Shown one piece after another: positions 33,734 through 42,162 of a stretch of 64,000 nt of DNA. The notes under the pieces were generated by a model. The model was not told the origin of the DNA, ran no database searches, and saw only the letters and a list, made by a program, of their open reading frames with translations. Source of the stretch: Streptomyces sp. DG1A-41 (GTDB lineage Bacteria; Actinomycetota; Actinomycetes; Streptomycetales; Streptomycetaceae). The stretch's first letter is position 1; each line of letters opens with the position of its first letter. A program made the translations under genes and the position numbers. The stretch lies in assembly GCF_037055355.1 (NCBI RefSeq), contig NZ_CP146350.1, forward strand, positions 2,689,001 to 2,753,000. Reading direction: 5' to 3'.

Positions 33734-34939
33734 GTGCCCCAACCCGAAACCAGCAAGAACGAAGCCGCAGCGCACGTCGTCCACCCGCATGCCGCGACGC
33801 TGAAGCGGCTGGAGAAGTCCTCCGGCTCGCTCGCCGCGCAGGCCATCGCGCGGATGGACGAGACGCTGCCCTGGTACCGGGCCATGCCCCCGGAGAACCG
33901 TTCCTGGATCGGTCTGGTCGCGCAGGCGGGTATCGCCGCCTTCACCGAGTGGTTCCGGCATCCGGACGCCCCGCAGGCCATCTCCACCGACGTGTTCGGC
34001 ACCGCGCCGCGCGAGCTGACCCGGGCGATCACGCTGCGGCAGACCGTGGAGATGGTGCGCACCACCATCGAGGTCATGGAGAGCGCGATCGACGAGGTCG
34101 CGGCCCCGGGCGACGAGAGCGTGCTGCGCGAGGCCCTGCTCGTGTACGCCCGGGAGATCGCCTTCGCGACCGCCCAGGTGTATGCGCAGGCCGCCGAGGC
34201 CCGCGGTGCCTGGGACGCCCGCCTGGAGTCCCTGGTCGTGAACGCCGTGCTCAGCGGCGAGGCCGACGAGGGCGCCGTGTCACGGGCCGCCGCCCTCGGG
34301 TGGAACTCGCCCGAGCATGTGTGTGTCGTGCTCGGTACGGCGCCCGACGGAGACAGCGAACTGACCGTCGAGGCCATACGGCGCGCCGCCCGGCACGCCA
34401 AGCTCCAGGTGCTGACCGGGGTGCTCGGGGACCGGCTGGTCGTCATCGCGGGCGGCAGCGACAACCCGCTGGCCGTCGCCAAGTCGCTCATCGGCCCGTT
34501 CGCGGCCGGGCCGGTCGTGGCGGGCCCGGTGGTGCCGGACCTGCTGGCCGCGACCCGGTCCGCGCAGGCCGCCGCGGCGGGGCTGAAGGCCTGTTCCGCC
34601 TGGCAGGACGCCCCGCGCCCGGTGCTGGCGGACGACCTGCTTCCGGAGCGGGCGATGGCCGGTGACCCCTCGGCCCGTGAGCAGCTGGTGGAGGAGATCT
34701 ACAGACCGCTGGAGGAGGCCGGGGCCGCGCTCCTGGAGACCCTCAGCGTCTATCTCGAACAGGCGAGCAGTCTCGAAGGGGCCGCCCGGATGCTGTTCGT
34801 CCATCCCAACACCGTCCGCTACCGGCTTCGACGTGTGACTGACGTCACCGGTTGGTCACCCTCCGATGTACGCTCTGCGTTCACACTGCGGATCGCGCTG
34901 ATCCTGGGGCGTCTGGCCGATGGAGATCTCCAGTCCTAA
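33734..34939 (+). CDS. fasR: PucR-type regulator of fatty-acid synthesis, FasR
   Basis: A 401-residue regulator directly upstream of fabD, the position and size of FasR, which in S. coelicolor binds and activates the fabD-fabH-acpP-fabF promoter. The C-terminal PucR helix-turn-helix is at residues about 345-395: EGAARMLFVHPNTVRYRLRRV is its core, followed by DVRSAFTLRIALILGRL. The middle part is the GGDEF-like PucR regulatory region. GTG 33734 follows a CAGGCT box at 7 nt. The stop is followed at once by an inverted repeat (34940-34964) that may be its binding site on the fab promoter. Confidence 0.92.
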   Translation: MPQPETSKNEAAAHVVHPHAATLKRLEKSSGSLAAQAIARMDETLPWYRAMPPENRSWIGLVAQAGIAAFTEWFRHPDAPQAISTDVFGTAPRELTRAITLRQTVEMVRTTIEVMESAIDEVAAPGDESVLREALLVYAREIAFATAQVYAQAAEARGAWDARLESLVVNAVLSGEADEGAVSRAAALGWNSPEHVCVVLGTAPDGDSELTVEAIRRAARHAKLQVLTGVLGDRLVVIAGGSDNPLAVAKSLIGPFAAGPVVAGPVVPDLLAATRSAQAAAAGLKACSAWQDAPRPVLADDLLPERAMAGDPSAREQLVEEIYRPLEEAGAALLETLSVYLEQASSLEGAARMLFVHPNTVRYRLRRVTDVTGWSPSDVRSAFTLRIALILGRLADGDLQS

Positions 34940-34964
34940 GGTTTTGTCGGGGCTCGACAAAACC
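34940..34964 (+). promoter_or_regulatory. Perfect inverted repeat between fasR and fabD
   Basis: GGTTTTGTCG and CGACAAAACC, perfect 10-bp arms around GGGCT, begin one base after the fasR stop and end 64 bp before the fabD start. It could be the FasR operator or a hairpin that attenuates read-through into fabD. Confidence 0.6.
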
Positions 34965-35028
34965 CCCTCGTGTTCTTCGTCCTTGTCCCCACGGGCGGCC
35001 GCGCCCGTCCCCAAGAGAGAGTGTGAGA

Positions 35029-35985
35029 GTGCTCGTACTCGTCGCTCCCGGCCAGGGCGCCCAGACGCCCGGCTTCCTGTCCTCATGGCTCGACTTCCCC
35101 GGTGTCCGCGGTGCCCTCGAGGCCTGGTCCGACGCCGCGGGACTCGACTTGATCCGTTACGGCACCGAGGCCGACGCGGAGGAGATCCGCGACACCGCGG
35201 TGGCCCAGCCGCTGCTCGTCGCGGCCGGACTGGCGTCCGCGTACATGCTGTTCGACGACCCGGCCGAGCTGCCGCGGAAGGTCGGCGCCATCGCCGGTCA
35301 CAGCGTCGGCGAGATCACCGCGGCCTCGCTCGCCGGAGTACTCCCCCACGAGGAGGCGCTCCGCCTCGTCCGTACGCGTGGACTCGCCATGGCCGAGGCC
35401 GCCGCCGTCACCGAGACCGGCATGGCCGCCCTCCTCGGCGGCGACCCCGAAGTGACGGTTCCGCACCTGGAGAAGCTCGGCCTGACCCCGGCGAACATCA
35501 ACGGCGCGGGCCAGATCGTCGCGGCCGGCACCAAGGAGCAGCTCGCCGCGCTGGAGGCGGACAAGCCCGAGGGCGTGCGCAAGGTCGTCGCGCTGAAGGT
35601 GGCCGGCGCCTTCCACACCCACCACATGGCCCCCGCGGTCGACACGCTGGCGAAGGCCGCCGAGGCCCTGACGCCCGGCGACCCGGAGGTCACCTACGTC
35701 TCGAACAAGGACGGGCGGGCGGTCTCCGCCGGCACCGAGGTGCTGGACCGTCTGGTCGGCCAGGTCGCCAACCCGGTCCGCTGGGACCTGTGCATGGAGA
35801 CCTTCAAGGAGCTCGGTGTCACCGCCCTGATCGAGGTGTGCCCCGGTGGGACCCTCACCGGGCTGGCCAAGCGTGCCCTGCCCGGTGTGAAGACGCTGGC
35901 CCTGAAGTCCCCCGCCGACCTCGACGCGGCTCGCGAGCTCATCGCCGAGACGCCAACACCCGCCGCTGACGCGGCGGGTGCCTGA
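35029..35985 (+). CDS. fabD: Malonyl-CoA:ACP transacylase
   Basis: A 318-residue enzyme that loads malonyl groups from CoA onto ACP, the committed donor of type II fatty-acid synthesis in the cytosol. VAPGQGAQTPGF forms the start of the oxyanion region, the nucleophile is Ser92 in GHSVGE, and AGAFHTHHM carries the catalytic His. GTG 35029 (MLVLVAPGQG) is chosen on the family start; GTG 35023 is an alternative, and the upstream AAGAGAGAG is a weak ribosome site. It is the first gene of fabD-fabH-acpP-fabF. In Streptomyces the same enzyme can also supply polyketide pathways. Confidence 0.96.
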   Translation: MLVLVAPGQGAQTPGFLSSWLDFPGVRGALEAWSDAAGLDLIRYGTEADAEEIRDTAVAQPLLVAAGLASAYMLFDDPAELPRKVGAIAGHSVGEITAASLAGVLPHEEALRLVRTRGLAMAEAAAVTETGMAALLGGDPEVTVPHLEKLGLTPANINGAGQIVAAGTKEQLAALEADKPEGVRKVVALKVAGAFHTHHMAPAVDTLAKAAEALTPGDPEVTYVSNKDGRAVSAGTEVLDRLVGQVANPVRWDLCMETFKELGVTALIEVCPGGTLTGLAKRALPGVKTLALKSPADLDAARELIAETPTPAADAAGA

Positions 35986-36001
35986 CAAGGAGCCGGAGAG
36001 C

Positions 36002-37003
36002 ATGGCGAAGATCAAGCCCAGCAAGGGCGCCCCGTACGCGCGCATCCTCGGTGTCGGCGGCTACCGCCCGACCCGGGTCGTGCCGAACGAGGTGATCCTG
36101 GAGACGATCGAGTCGTCCGACGAGTGGATCCGCTCGCGCTCCGGCATCGAGACGCGGCACTGGGCCTCCGACGAGGAGACCGTCGCCGCGATGTCGCTGG
36201 AGGCCTCCGGGAAGGCCATCGCGGACGCGGGCATCTCCGCCGAGCAGATCGACGGCGTGATCGTCTCGACCGTCTCGCACTTCAAGCAGACTCCGGCCGT
36301 CGCCACCGAGATCGCGGACAAGCTGGGCACCGACAAGGCCGCCGCCTTCGACATCTCGGCGGGCTGCGCGGGCTTCGGCTACGGCCTCACGCTCGCCAAG
36401 GGCATGATCGTCGAAGGTTCGGCCGAGTACGTCCTGGTGATCGGCGTCGAGCGGCTGAGCGACCTGACCGACCTGGAGGACCGGGCCACGGCCTTCCTGT
36501 TCGGCGACGGTGCCGGCGCGGTGGTGGTCGGCCCGTCCCAGGAGCCCGAGATCGGCCCGACCGTGTGGGGCTCCGAGGGCGACAAGTCGGACACCATCAA
36601 GCAGACCGTGCCGTGGACGGACTACCGCGACGGGACGGTCGAGAAGTTCCCCGCGATCACCCAGGAAGGCCAGGCGGTGTTCCGCTGGGCCGTGTTCGAG
36701 ATGGCGAAGGTCGCCCAGCAGGCGCTGGACGCGGCCGGGATCACCGTGGACGACCTGGATGTCTTCATCCCGCACCAGGCCAACGTGCGGATCATCGACT
36801 CGATGGTGAAGACGCTGAAGCTGCCAGAGCATGTCACGGTCGCCCGTGACATCCGCACCACCGGCAACACCTCGGCCGCCTCGATCCCGCTCGCGATGGA
36901 GCGGCTCCTGGCGACCGGCGAGGCGAAGAGCGGCGACACCGCGCTCGTCATCGGCTTCGGGGCGGGTCTCGTCTACGCCGCGACTGTCGTTACCCTCCCC
37001 TAG
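36002..37003 (+). CDS. fabH: 3-oxoacyl-ACP synthase III
   Basis: A 333-residue KAS III. It condenses a short acyl-CoA starter with malonyl-ACP and so sets straight- or branched-chain fatty acids. The catalytic triad is complete: Cys122 in ISAGCAGFGYG, His258 in PHQANVRI, Asn289 in TTGNTSAA. ATG 36002 has AAGGAG 10-15 nt upstream. It lies 16 bp after fabD in the operon. The primer pocket cannot be read from sequence, but Streptomyces FabH prefers branched starters. Confidence 0.97.
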   Translation: MAKIKPSKGAPYARILGVGGYRPTRVVPNEVILETIESSDEWIRSRSGIETRHWASDEETVAAMSLEASGKAIADAGISAEQIDGVIVSTVSHFKQTPAVATEIADKLGTDKAAAFDISAGCAGFGYGLTLAKGMIVEGSAEYVLVIGVERLSDLTDLEDRATAFLFGDGAGAVVVGPSQEPEIGPTVWGSEGDKSDTIKQTVPWTDYRDGTVEKFPAITQEGQAVFRWAVFEMAKVAQQALDAAGITVDDLDVFIPHQANVRIIDSMVKTLKLPEHVTVARDIRTTGNTSAASIPLAMERLLATGEAKSGDTALVIGFGAGLVYAATVVTLP

Positions 37004-37084
37004 GCACTCCGTGCTGGATCATGCGGTCCGGCACGGGAGCAACACCTGCCACACCCTCTGGAACATCTACGAAGGAGCGCCGAC

Positions 37085-37333
37085 ATGGCCGCCACTCAGG
37101 AAGAGATCGTCGCCGGTCTCGCCGAGATCGTGAACGAGATCGCCGGCATCCCGGTTGAGGACGTCCAGCTGGACAAGTCCTTCACCGACGACCTGGACGT
37201 CGACTCGCTGTCCATGGTCGAGGTCGTCGTCGCCGCCGAAGAGCGCTTCGACGTCAAGATCCCGGACGAGGACGTCAAGAACCTCAAGACCGTCGGCGAC
37301 GCGACGAACTACATCCTCAAGCACCAGGGCTGA
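37085..37333 (+). CDS. acpP: Acyl carrier protein
   Basis: An 82-residue acidic four-helix protein. The phosphopantetheine Ser is Ser41 in DVDSLSMVEVV. It carries growing acyl chains as thioesters between FabD, FabH and FabF. A strong GGAG site lies 6-10 nt before ATG 37085. It sits between fabH and fabF; a small hairpin downstream (37365-37382) could raise its level over fabF, since ACP is needed in excess. Confidence 0.97.
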   Translation: MAATQEEIVAGLAEIVNEIAGIPVEDVQLDKSFTDDLDVDSLSMVEVVVAAEERFDVKIPDEDVKNLKTVGDATNYILKHQG

Positions 37334-37364
37334 TCAACCGATCAGGCCTTCGGGCTGACTGCCC

Positions 37365-37382
37365 CGCCACCCGGCGGTGGCG
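37365..37382 (+). terminator. Small intercistronic hairpin between acpP and fabF
   Basis: CGCCACC (37365-37371) pairs perfectly with 37376-37382 around CGGC. It is too short for a strong terminator; a processing or attenuation site is possible. Confidence 0.35.
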
Positions 37383-37419
37383 CCGCTTAATCCTCGGATC
37401 CGTTGGAGAAAGAATTCCC

Positions 37420-38691
37420 GTGAGCTCGACCAATCGCACCGTGGTCGTCACCGGTATCGGCGCAACCACACCGCTGGGTGGCGACGTAGCCTCTACCTGG
37501 GAGGGCTTGATCGCCGGACGTTCCGGCGTGAAGCCCCTGGAGCAGGAGTGGGCGGCCGACCAGGCCGTCAAGATCGCGGCCCCGGTCGCCGTGGAGCCGA
37601 CCGAGGTCATCCCCCGGCCGCAGGCCCGCCGACTGGACCGCTCGGCGCAGTTCGCGCTGGTCGCGGCCAAGGAGGCCTGGGCGGACGCCGGTTTCGAGGC
37701 GAAGGCCGGCGAGGACCCGGCCGTCGACCCGGACCGGCTCGGCGCGGTCATCGCCTCCGGCATCGGCGGCGTGACGACGCTGCTGGACCAGTACGACGTG
37801 CTCAAGGAGAAGGGCGTCCGCCGCGTCTCCCCGCACACCGTGCCCATGCTGATGCCCAACGGCCCGTCGGCCAACGTGGGGTTGGCCGTGGGTGCCCGGG
37901 CGGGCGTGCACACGCCGGTCTCCGCCTGCGCCTCGGGCGCCGAGGCCATCGGCTACGCCATCGAGATGATCCGCACCGGCCGCGCCGACGTCGTCGTCGC
38001 GGGTGGTACGGAGGCGGCGATCCACCCGCTGCCCATCGCCGCGTTCGGCAACATGATGGCGATGTCCAAGAACAACGACGACCCGCAGGGCGCGTCGCGT
38101 CCCTACGACGTGGCCCGCGACGGCTTCGTCCTCGGCGAGGGCGCCGGTGTCGTCGTCCTGGAGTCCGCCGAGCACGCCGCCAAGCGCGGCGCCCGGGTGT
38201 ACGCCGAGGCCGTCGGGCAGGGCATCTCCGCCGACAGCCACGACATCGTGCAGCCGGAGCCGGAGGGGCGGGGCATCTCGCACGCCCTGCAGAACCTGCT
38301 GGAGCGGACCGACCTGGACCCGGCGGAGATCGTGCACGTCAACGCGCACGCGACATCGACGCCGGCCGGTGACATCGCCGAGTTGAAGGCACTGCGGAAG
38401 GTGTTCGGTGACGACACCGACCACATCGCGGTGTCCGCGACGAAGTCGATGACCGGGCATCTGCTGGGTGGTGCGGGTGGCGTCGAGACGGTGGCGACCG
38501 TGCTCGCGCTTTACCACCGGGTGGCTCCGCCGACCATCAACGTGGAGAACCTCGACCCCGAGGCCGAGGCGAACGCGGATGTGGTGCGTGGGGAGGCTCG
38601 GAAGCTGCCGGTCGAGGGCCGTATCGCCGCGCTGAACGACTCGTTCGGGTTCGGTGGGCACAACGTGGTGCTGGCGTTCCGGACGGTTTGA
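37420..38691 (+). CDS. fabF: 3-oxoacyl-ACP synthase II
   Basis: A 423-residue KAS II that elongates acyl-ACP with malonyl-ACP. The Cys-His-His triad is intact: Cys170 in VSACASG, His310 in VNAHATSTPAGD, His347 in SMTGHLLG. GTG 37420 has GGAGAAAG upstream. It is the last gene of the fab operon, closed by a 23-bp perfect hairpin (38698-38750). The enzyme fold is the same as polyketide ketosynthase alpha, but the Cys context and operon show it belongs to primary metabolism. Confidence 0.97.
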   Translation: MSSTNRTVVVTGIGATTPLGGDVASTWEGLIAGRSGVKPLEQEWAADQAVKIAAPVAVEPTEVIPRPQARRLDRSAQFALVAAKEAWADAGFEAKAGEDPAVDPDRLGAVIASGIGGVTTLLDQYDVLKEKGVRRVSPHTVPMLMPNGPSANVGLAVGARAGVHTPVSACASGAEAIGYAIEMIRTGRADVVVAGGTEAAIHPLPIAAFGNMMAMSKNNDDPQGASRPYDVARDGFVLGEGAGVVVLESAEHAAKRGARVYAEAVGQGISADSHDIVQPEPEGRGISHALQNLLERTDLDPAEIVHVNAHATSTPAGDIAELKALRKVFGDDTDHIAVSATKSMTGHLLGGAGGVETVATVLALYHRVAPPTINVENLDPEAEANADVVRGEARKLPVEGRIAALNDSFGFGGHNVVLAFRTV

Positions 38692-38697
38692 TTTCGC

Positions 38698-38750
38698 CTG
38701 AACGGCGAGTGGCCCGGACTCTTCGTGAGTCCGGGCCACTCGCCGTTCAG
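38698..38750 (+). terminator. 23-bp perfect hairpin terminator of the fab operon
   Basis: Arms 38698-38720 and 38728-38750 are exact reverse complements over 23 bp around CTTCGTG, starting 7 bp past the fabF stop and ending 28 bp before the convergent DUF3145 stop. It is the strongest hairpin of the window and probably works on both strands. Confidence 0.9.
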
Positions 38751-38778
38751 CGTCGTAGCTCCCGCGCCCCTGAGAGCC

Positions 38779-39273
38779 TCACACCACCTGGTGGAGCCAG
38801 CGGACCGGGGCGCCTTCGCCTGCGTAGCGGAAGGGTTCCAGCTCGTCGTCCCAGGGCTTGCCCAGGAGTTTGTTGAGCTCGGCCTCCAGGTCCGTTTCGC
38901 CGCGCTGGCTGCGTTGCAGCGCGGCGCGCAGGCGGTCCTCGGGGATGAGGATGTCGCCGTGGATGCCGGTGACGGCGTGGAAGATGCCCAGGTCGGGAGT
39001 GCAGCTGTAGCGTTCGCCCTCGGCGGTGGGGCAGGGTTCCGCGGTGACCTCGAAGCGGAGGAGGTGCCAGCCGCGCAGCGCCGACGCCAGCTTGGACGCC
39101 GTGCCCGCCTGGCCCTGCCAGGAGAACTCCGAGCGCCAGGTGCCCGGGGCGGCGGGCTGACGGATCCAGTCCAGGCTGACGCGCGTACCGAGCACCCCGG
39201 CGACGGCCCACTCGACGTGCGGGCACAGCGCGCGCGGCGCCGAGTGCACGTACAGAACTCCACGTGTCGTCAC
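38779..39273 (-). CDS. DUF3145 family protein
   Basis: A 164-residue protein conserved next to fabF across actinobacteria. It begins GVLYVHSAPRALCPHVEWAVAGVLG and shows SEFSWQGQAGTASKLASAL and CTPDLGIFHAVTGIHGDI, typical of DUF3145. It contains several Cys and His but no known active site. GTG 39273 has GGAGG upstream. Function unknown; the constant neighbourhood suggests a tie to fatty-acid synthesis or envelope lipids (inference). Confidence 0.92.
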   Translation of the reverse strand: MTTRGVLYVHSAPRALCPHVEWAVAGVLGTRVSLDWIRQPAAPGTWRSEFSWQGQAGTASKLASALRGWHLLRFEVTAEPCPTAEGERYSCTPDLGIFHAVTGIHGDILIPEDRLRAALQRSQRGETDLEAELNKLLGKPWDDELEPFRYAGEGAPVRWLHQVV

Positions 39274-39532
39274 CGGAACCTCCGGGCAGAGCGGGACATC
39301 TTGGAAACGGGCGGAACGGCTGTGACCGGGCGGGTCACGTTGATGGCGAGGCTACCGTGCGGTGACGCAAGGAGTGTGACGTACGGTCGCTCCCGGTGCC
39401 GGGAAACGCCCGCCATTCACCCAGGGGGACGCTTGTACGGGTGTGAGCCGTTGCACCTGATCGGCCGGGAACCCTCGTGCGTTGTTATTGGTTGGGGAGA
39501 CATGCACGGCGCGGCGAGGGGATGGACCAGGG

Positions 39533-40420
39533 ATGCGGAAGCGAAGGCACCGCTCACGGGTCGTGCTTGCCGTGGCCGTGGCGGCCGCCCTGGGTGTCGC
39601 CGGGTGTGATGCCGTCGGGGGCGACTCCCCCGCCCCGTCCCGTGAGGCCAAGCCGTCCCCCAGGCCCACGCCCCTGTGGGACCGCAGTCCGAGTTCCGTC
39701 GCGGCCGTGGGCGATTCCATCACGCGCGGTTTCGACGCCTGTGACGTGCTGTCGGACTGTCCGGAGGCGTCCTGGGCGACCGGGGCGAGCCCCGAGGTCG
39801 ACTCCCTCGCCGTACGGCTGCTGGGGCGGGCCGGGGCCGCGGAGCGGAGCTGGAACTACGCCGTGACCGGGGCGCGGATGGCGGATCTGCCCGGGCAGAT
39901 CGCCCAGGCGGTACGGCGCAAGCCCCAGCTGGTGACGGTGATGGTGGGGGCGAACGACGCCTGCCGGGCCACGCCCTCGGCGATGACGCCGGTCACCGAG
40001 TTCCGCGCCGACTTCGAGGACTCCCTGCGCAGCCTGCGCAAGGCTCTGCCCAAGGCCCAGGTGTTCGTGGCGAGCGTGCCGAACCTGAAGCGGCTGTGGT
40101 CCGAGGGCCGCACCAGCCCGATGGGCAAGCAGATCTGGCAGCTGGGCATCTGCCCGTCGATGCTGGGGGACGCGGACGCCCTGGACTCGGCGGCGAACCT
40201 GCGGCGGAACACGGTGCAGAAGCGGGTGGAGGACTACAACAAGGTCCTTAAGGAGGTCTGCGCCAAGGACGAGCGGTGCCGCTACGACGGGGGCGCGGTG
40301 TACGACTACCGCTTCGGCACCGCCCAGTTGAGCCGCTGGGACTACTTCCACCCGAGCGTGAACGGACAGGCCCGGTTGGCGGAGATCGCGTACCGGACCG
40401 TCACGGCGGAGCGACCCTGA
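39533..40420 (+). CDS. SGNH/GDSL hydrolase lipoprotein
   Basis: A 295-residue exported esterase. The lipobox is VAGC (Cys25), followed by a Pro/Ser linker. SGNH blocks: GDSI with Ser62 (VAAVGDSITRGFD), Gly/Asn in GANDACR, and Asp-His in DYFHPSVNGQ. An even number of Cys in the mature part suggests disulfides. ATG 39533 is chosen over the in-frame 39482 because it gives the classical basic signal start MRKRRHR. It is anchored to the outer face of the membrane; the ester substrate is unknown. Confidence 0.9.
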   Translation: MRKRRHRSRVVLAVAVAAALGVAGCDAVGGDSPAPSREAKPSPRPTPLWDRSPSSVAAVGDSITRGFDACDVLSDCPEASWATGASPEVDSLAVRLLGRAGAAERSWNYAVTGARMADLPGQIAQAVRRKPQLVTVMVGANDACRATPSAMTPVTEFRADFEDSLRSLRKALPKAQVFVASVPNLKRLWSEGRTSPMGKQIWQLGICPSMLGDADALDSAANLRRNTVQKRVEDYNKVLKEVCAKDERCRYDGGAVYDYRFGTAQLSRWDYFHPSVNGQARLAEIAYRTVTAERP

Positions 40421-40434
40421 CCCAGGGCCTGACT

Positions 40435-40440
40435 TAGAGT
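40435..40440 (+). promoter_or_regulatory. -10 box of a probable leaderless gene
   Basis: TAGAGT ends 7 nt before ATG 40448; no ribosome site is present. Confidence 0.55.
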
Positions 40441-40447
40441 TCCGCAC

Positions 40448-41419
40448 ATGAACGAACTCTTCGGCACACTTTCCGACGGCACGCCAGTGCACCGCTGGAC
40501 CCTGGAGCGTGCGGGCGTCCGGGTGCGGATCCTGTCGTACGGCGGGATCGTGCAGTCCGTCGAGGTACCGGACCGGGAGATGCGGGCCGGGAACGTGGTG
40601 CTGGGGTTCCCCGACCTCGACGGCTATCTCGCTCACCCGGACCCGTACCTCGGAGCCCTGGTCGGGCGGTACGCCAACCGGATCGCCCGTGCCCGGTTCC
40701 CGCTGGACGGGCGGACGTACGCGCTCGAACCGAACAACGGGCCGAACGCGCTCCACGGTGGAGTGCGTGGCTTCGACAAGCGAGTGTGGGAGGGGACGCC
40801 CATCGAGCACGGTGTGCGGCTCGCTCGGGTCAGTCCGCACGGCGAGGAGGGCTTCCCGGGGCGGCTGGAGGTCTCGGCGACGTACACGCTCCAGGGGAGC
40901 GGTGCGCTGCGGATCGTGTACGAGGCGGTGACGGACGCGCCGACCGTGGTGAACCTGACGAACCACAGCTACTTCAACCTGGCCGGTTCCGGTGACGCGG
41001 GCGGCCACGAGCTGCGGCTGGCCGCCTCCCGGTACACGCCGGTGGACGCGGACCTGATCCCGACCGGCAGCCTGGACGACGTGACGGGCACGCGCTTCGA
41101 CTTCCGCGAGGCCCGCAAGGCCGGCGCCGGCTACGACCACAACTTCGTGCTCGACAAGGGTGTGACGGATGTTCCGGCGGAGGTCGCGGAGCTGCACGAC
41201 CCGGCGTCCGGGCGGGTGCTGACGGTGGCGACCACCGAGCCCGGACTGCAGCTGTACACCGCCGACCATCTGGGCGAGCCCTTCGCGCCCGGCGACGGCA
41301 TCGCGCTGGAGACCCAGCACTTCCCCGACTCCCCGAACCGGCCGCAGTTCCCGAGCACGGTGCTGCGGCCGGGCGAGGTGTACCGCTCGGAGACGGTGTA
41401 CGGGTTCGGCACGCGCTGA
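40448..41419 (+). CDS. Aldose 1-epimerase (cytosolic mutarotase)
   Basis: A 323-residue galactose-mutarotase-fold enzyme interconverting alpha and beta anomers of aldoses. Conserved stretches: GGIVQSVEVPDR, RYANRIARARF with the substrate Arg, NNGPNALHGGVRGFDKRVWE with catalytic His, LTNHSYFNLAG with the second His, and ETQHFPDSPN with the catalytic Glu. No signal peptide is present, unlike the exported paralogue at 58843. It is probably leaderless. It is followed by a decayed GH3 gene, perhaps a former partner in sugar use. Confidence 0.93.
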   Translation: MNELFGTLSDGTPVHRWTLERAGVRVRILSYGGIVQSVEVPDREMRAGNVVLGFPDLDGYLAHPDPYLGALVGRYANRIARARFPLDGRTYALEPNNGPNALHGGVRGFDKRVWEGTPIEHGVRLARVSPHGEEGFPGRLEVSATYTLQGSGALRIVYEAVTDAPTVVNLTNHSYFNLAGSGDAGGHELRLAASRYTPVDADLIPTGSLDDVTGTRFDFREARKAGAGYDHNFVLDKGVTDVPAEVAELHDPASGRVLTVATTEPGLQLYTADHLGEPFAPGDGIALETQHFPDSPNRPQFPSTVLRPGEVYRSETVYGFGTR

Positions 41420-41506
41420 ACGCTGTCCAGGTCCGGTGAGACCATGAGCCCCGGTCCAGGGGTCAGGTCCCGGACCGGGGCTGCTCGGTGGGGAACTCGT
41501 CCCGGA

Positions 41507-42050
41507 TCAGACGTTAATCGTCGCGGTGATCCTGCGGTCCGTGATCGAGCGCCCCACCTGGATCCCGTACGAACCCTTCACAAACGACCACGACATGGTC
41601 GTCTCGTCCCGAAAGCCCGGCGTGGCAGTTCGACGCTCTCGCCGGGTCCGGCATCCACGCCCGCGAGGCCGGCCGGGTGGGGTCCGGCTCGCTCGGGGCG
41701 AGGTAGAGCTGGACGACCTCGCGGCCGGGGCGGTCGCCGGTGTTGCCGAGGCGGACCTTCGCGGTGGCCCCGTCGGCGGCCCCTTCGACCTCGACCGACT
41801 CGTAGGTCCAGTCGGTGTAGCCGAGGCCGTGACCGAATTGGCGGCGGCGGCCTCGGCGATCAGTTCGTCGGGGTCGCGCTGCGGGTCCTGGTGGCGAGGG
41901 TGAAGCCGATGACCCGCATGGGGTGGTCGCCGAGCGGCGGGACGGTGCGGGTCAGGGAGACCTCGACCGGTTCGCCCGTGGTCAGGTCGACCCGGGCGTG
42001 GGGCACGGGGCCGGTCCAGGGCCGCCATGATGAGGGGGCGGTGCGCGGCA
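41507..42050 (-). pseudogene. Remnant of a GH3 beta-glucosidase
   Basis: The minus strand holds pieces of a GH3 enzyme in different frames. From about 42050 to 41900 a frame reads VDLTTGEPVEVSLTRTVPPLG; a second frame continues DPQRDPDELIAEAAAA; at about 41850 this joins FGHGLGYTDWTYESVEVEG, the start of the fibronectin-III-like C-terminal domain, followed by TGDRPGREVVQLYLAPSEPD; a last frame ends SYGIQVGRSITDRRITATI. So the central catalytic part is deleted and at least two frameshifts are present. No start or complete domain remains. It lies beside an intact mutarotase gene. Confidence 0.75.
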
Positions 42051-42162
42051 CCGGCTGAGCGCCACGCGGGTCCCGCCCCATGGCGTGGCTCTCATCCGTC
42101 ACGCGATACTGCGGCCGTCCGGCACCACGCCACCCCCACCGTGACGGAAGGCCCCAACCCCC

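Noticed and set aside
41860..42050. Possible small protein on the minus strand
   Set aside because: It is explained by the decayed GH3 gene and lacks a start with ribosome site.
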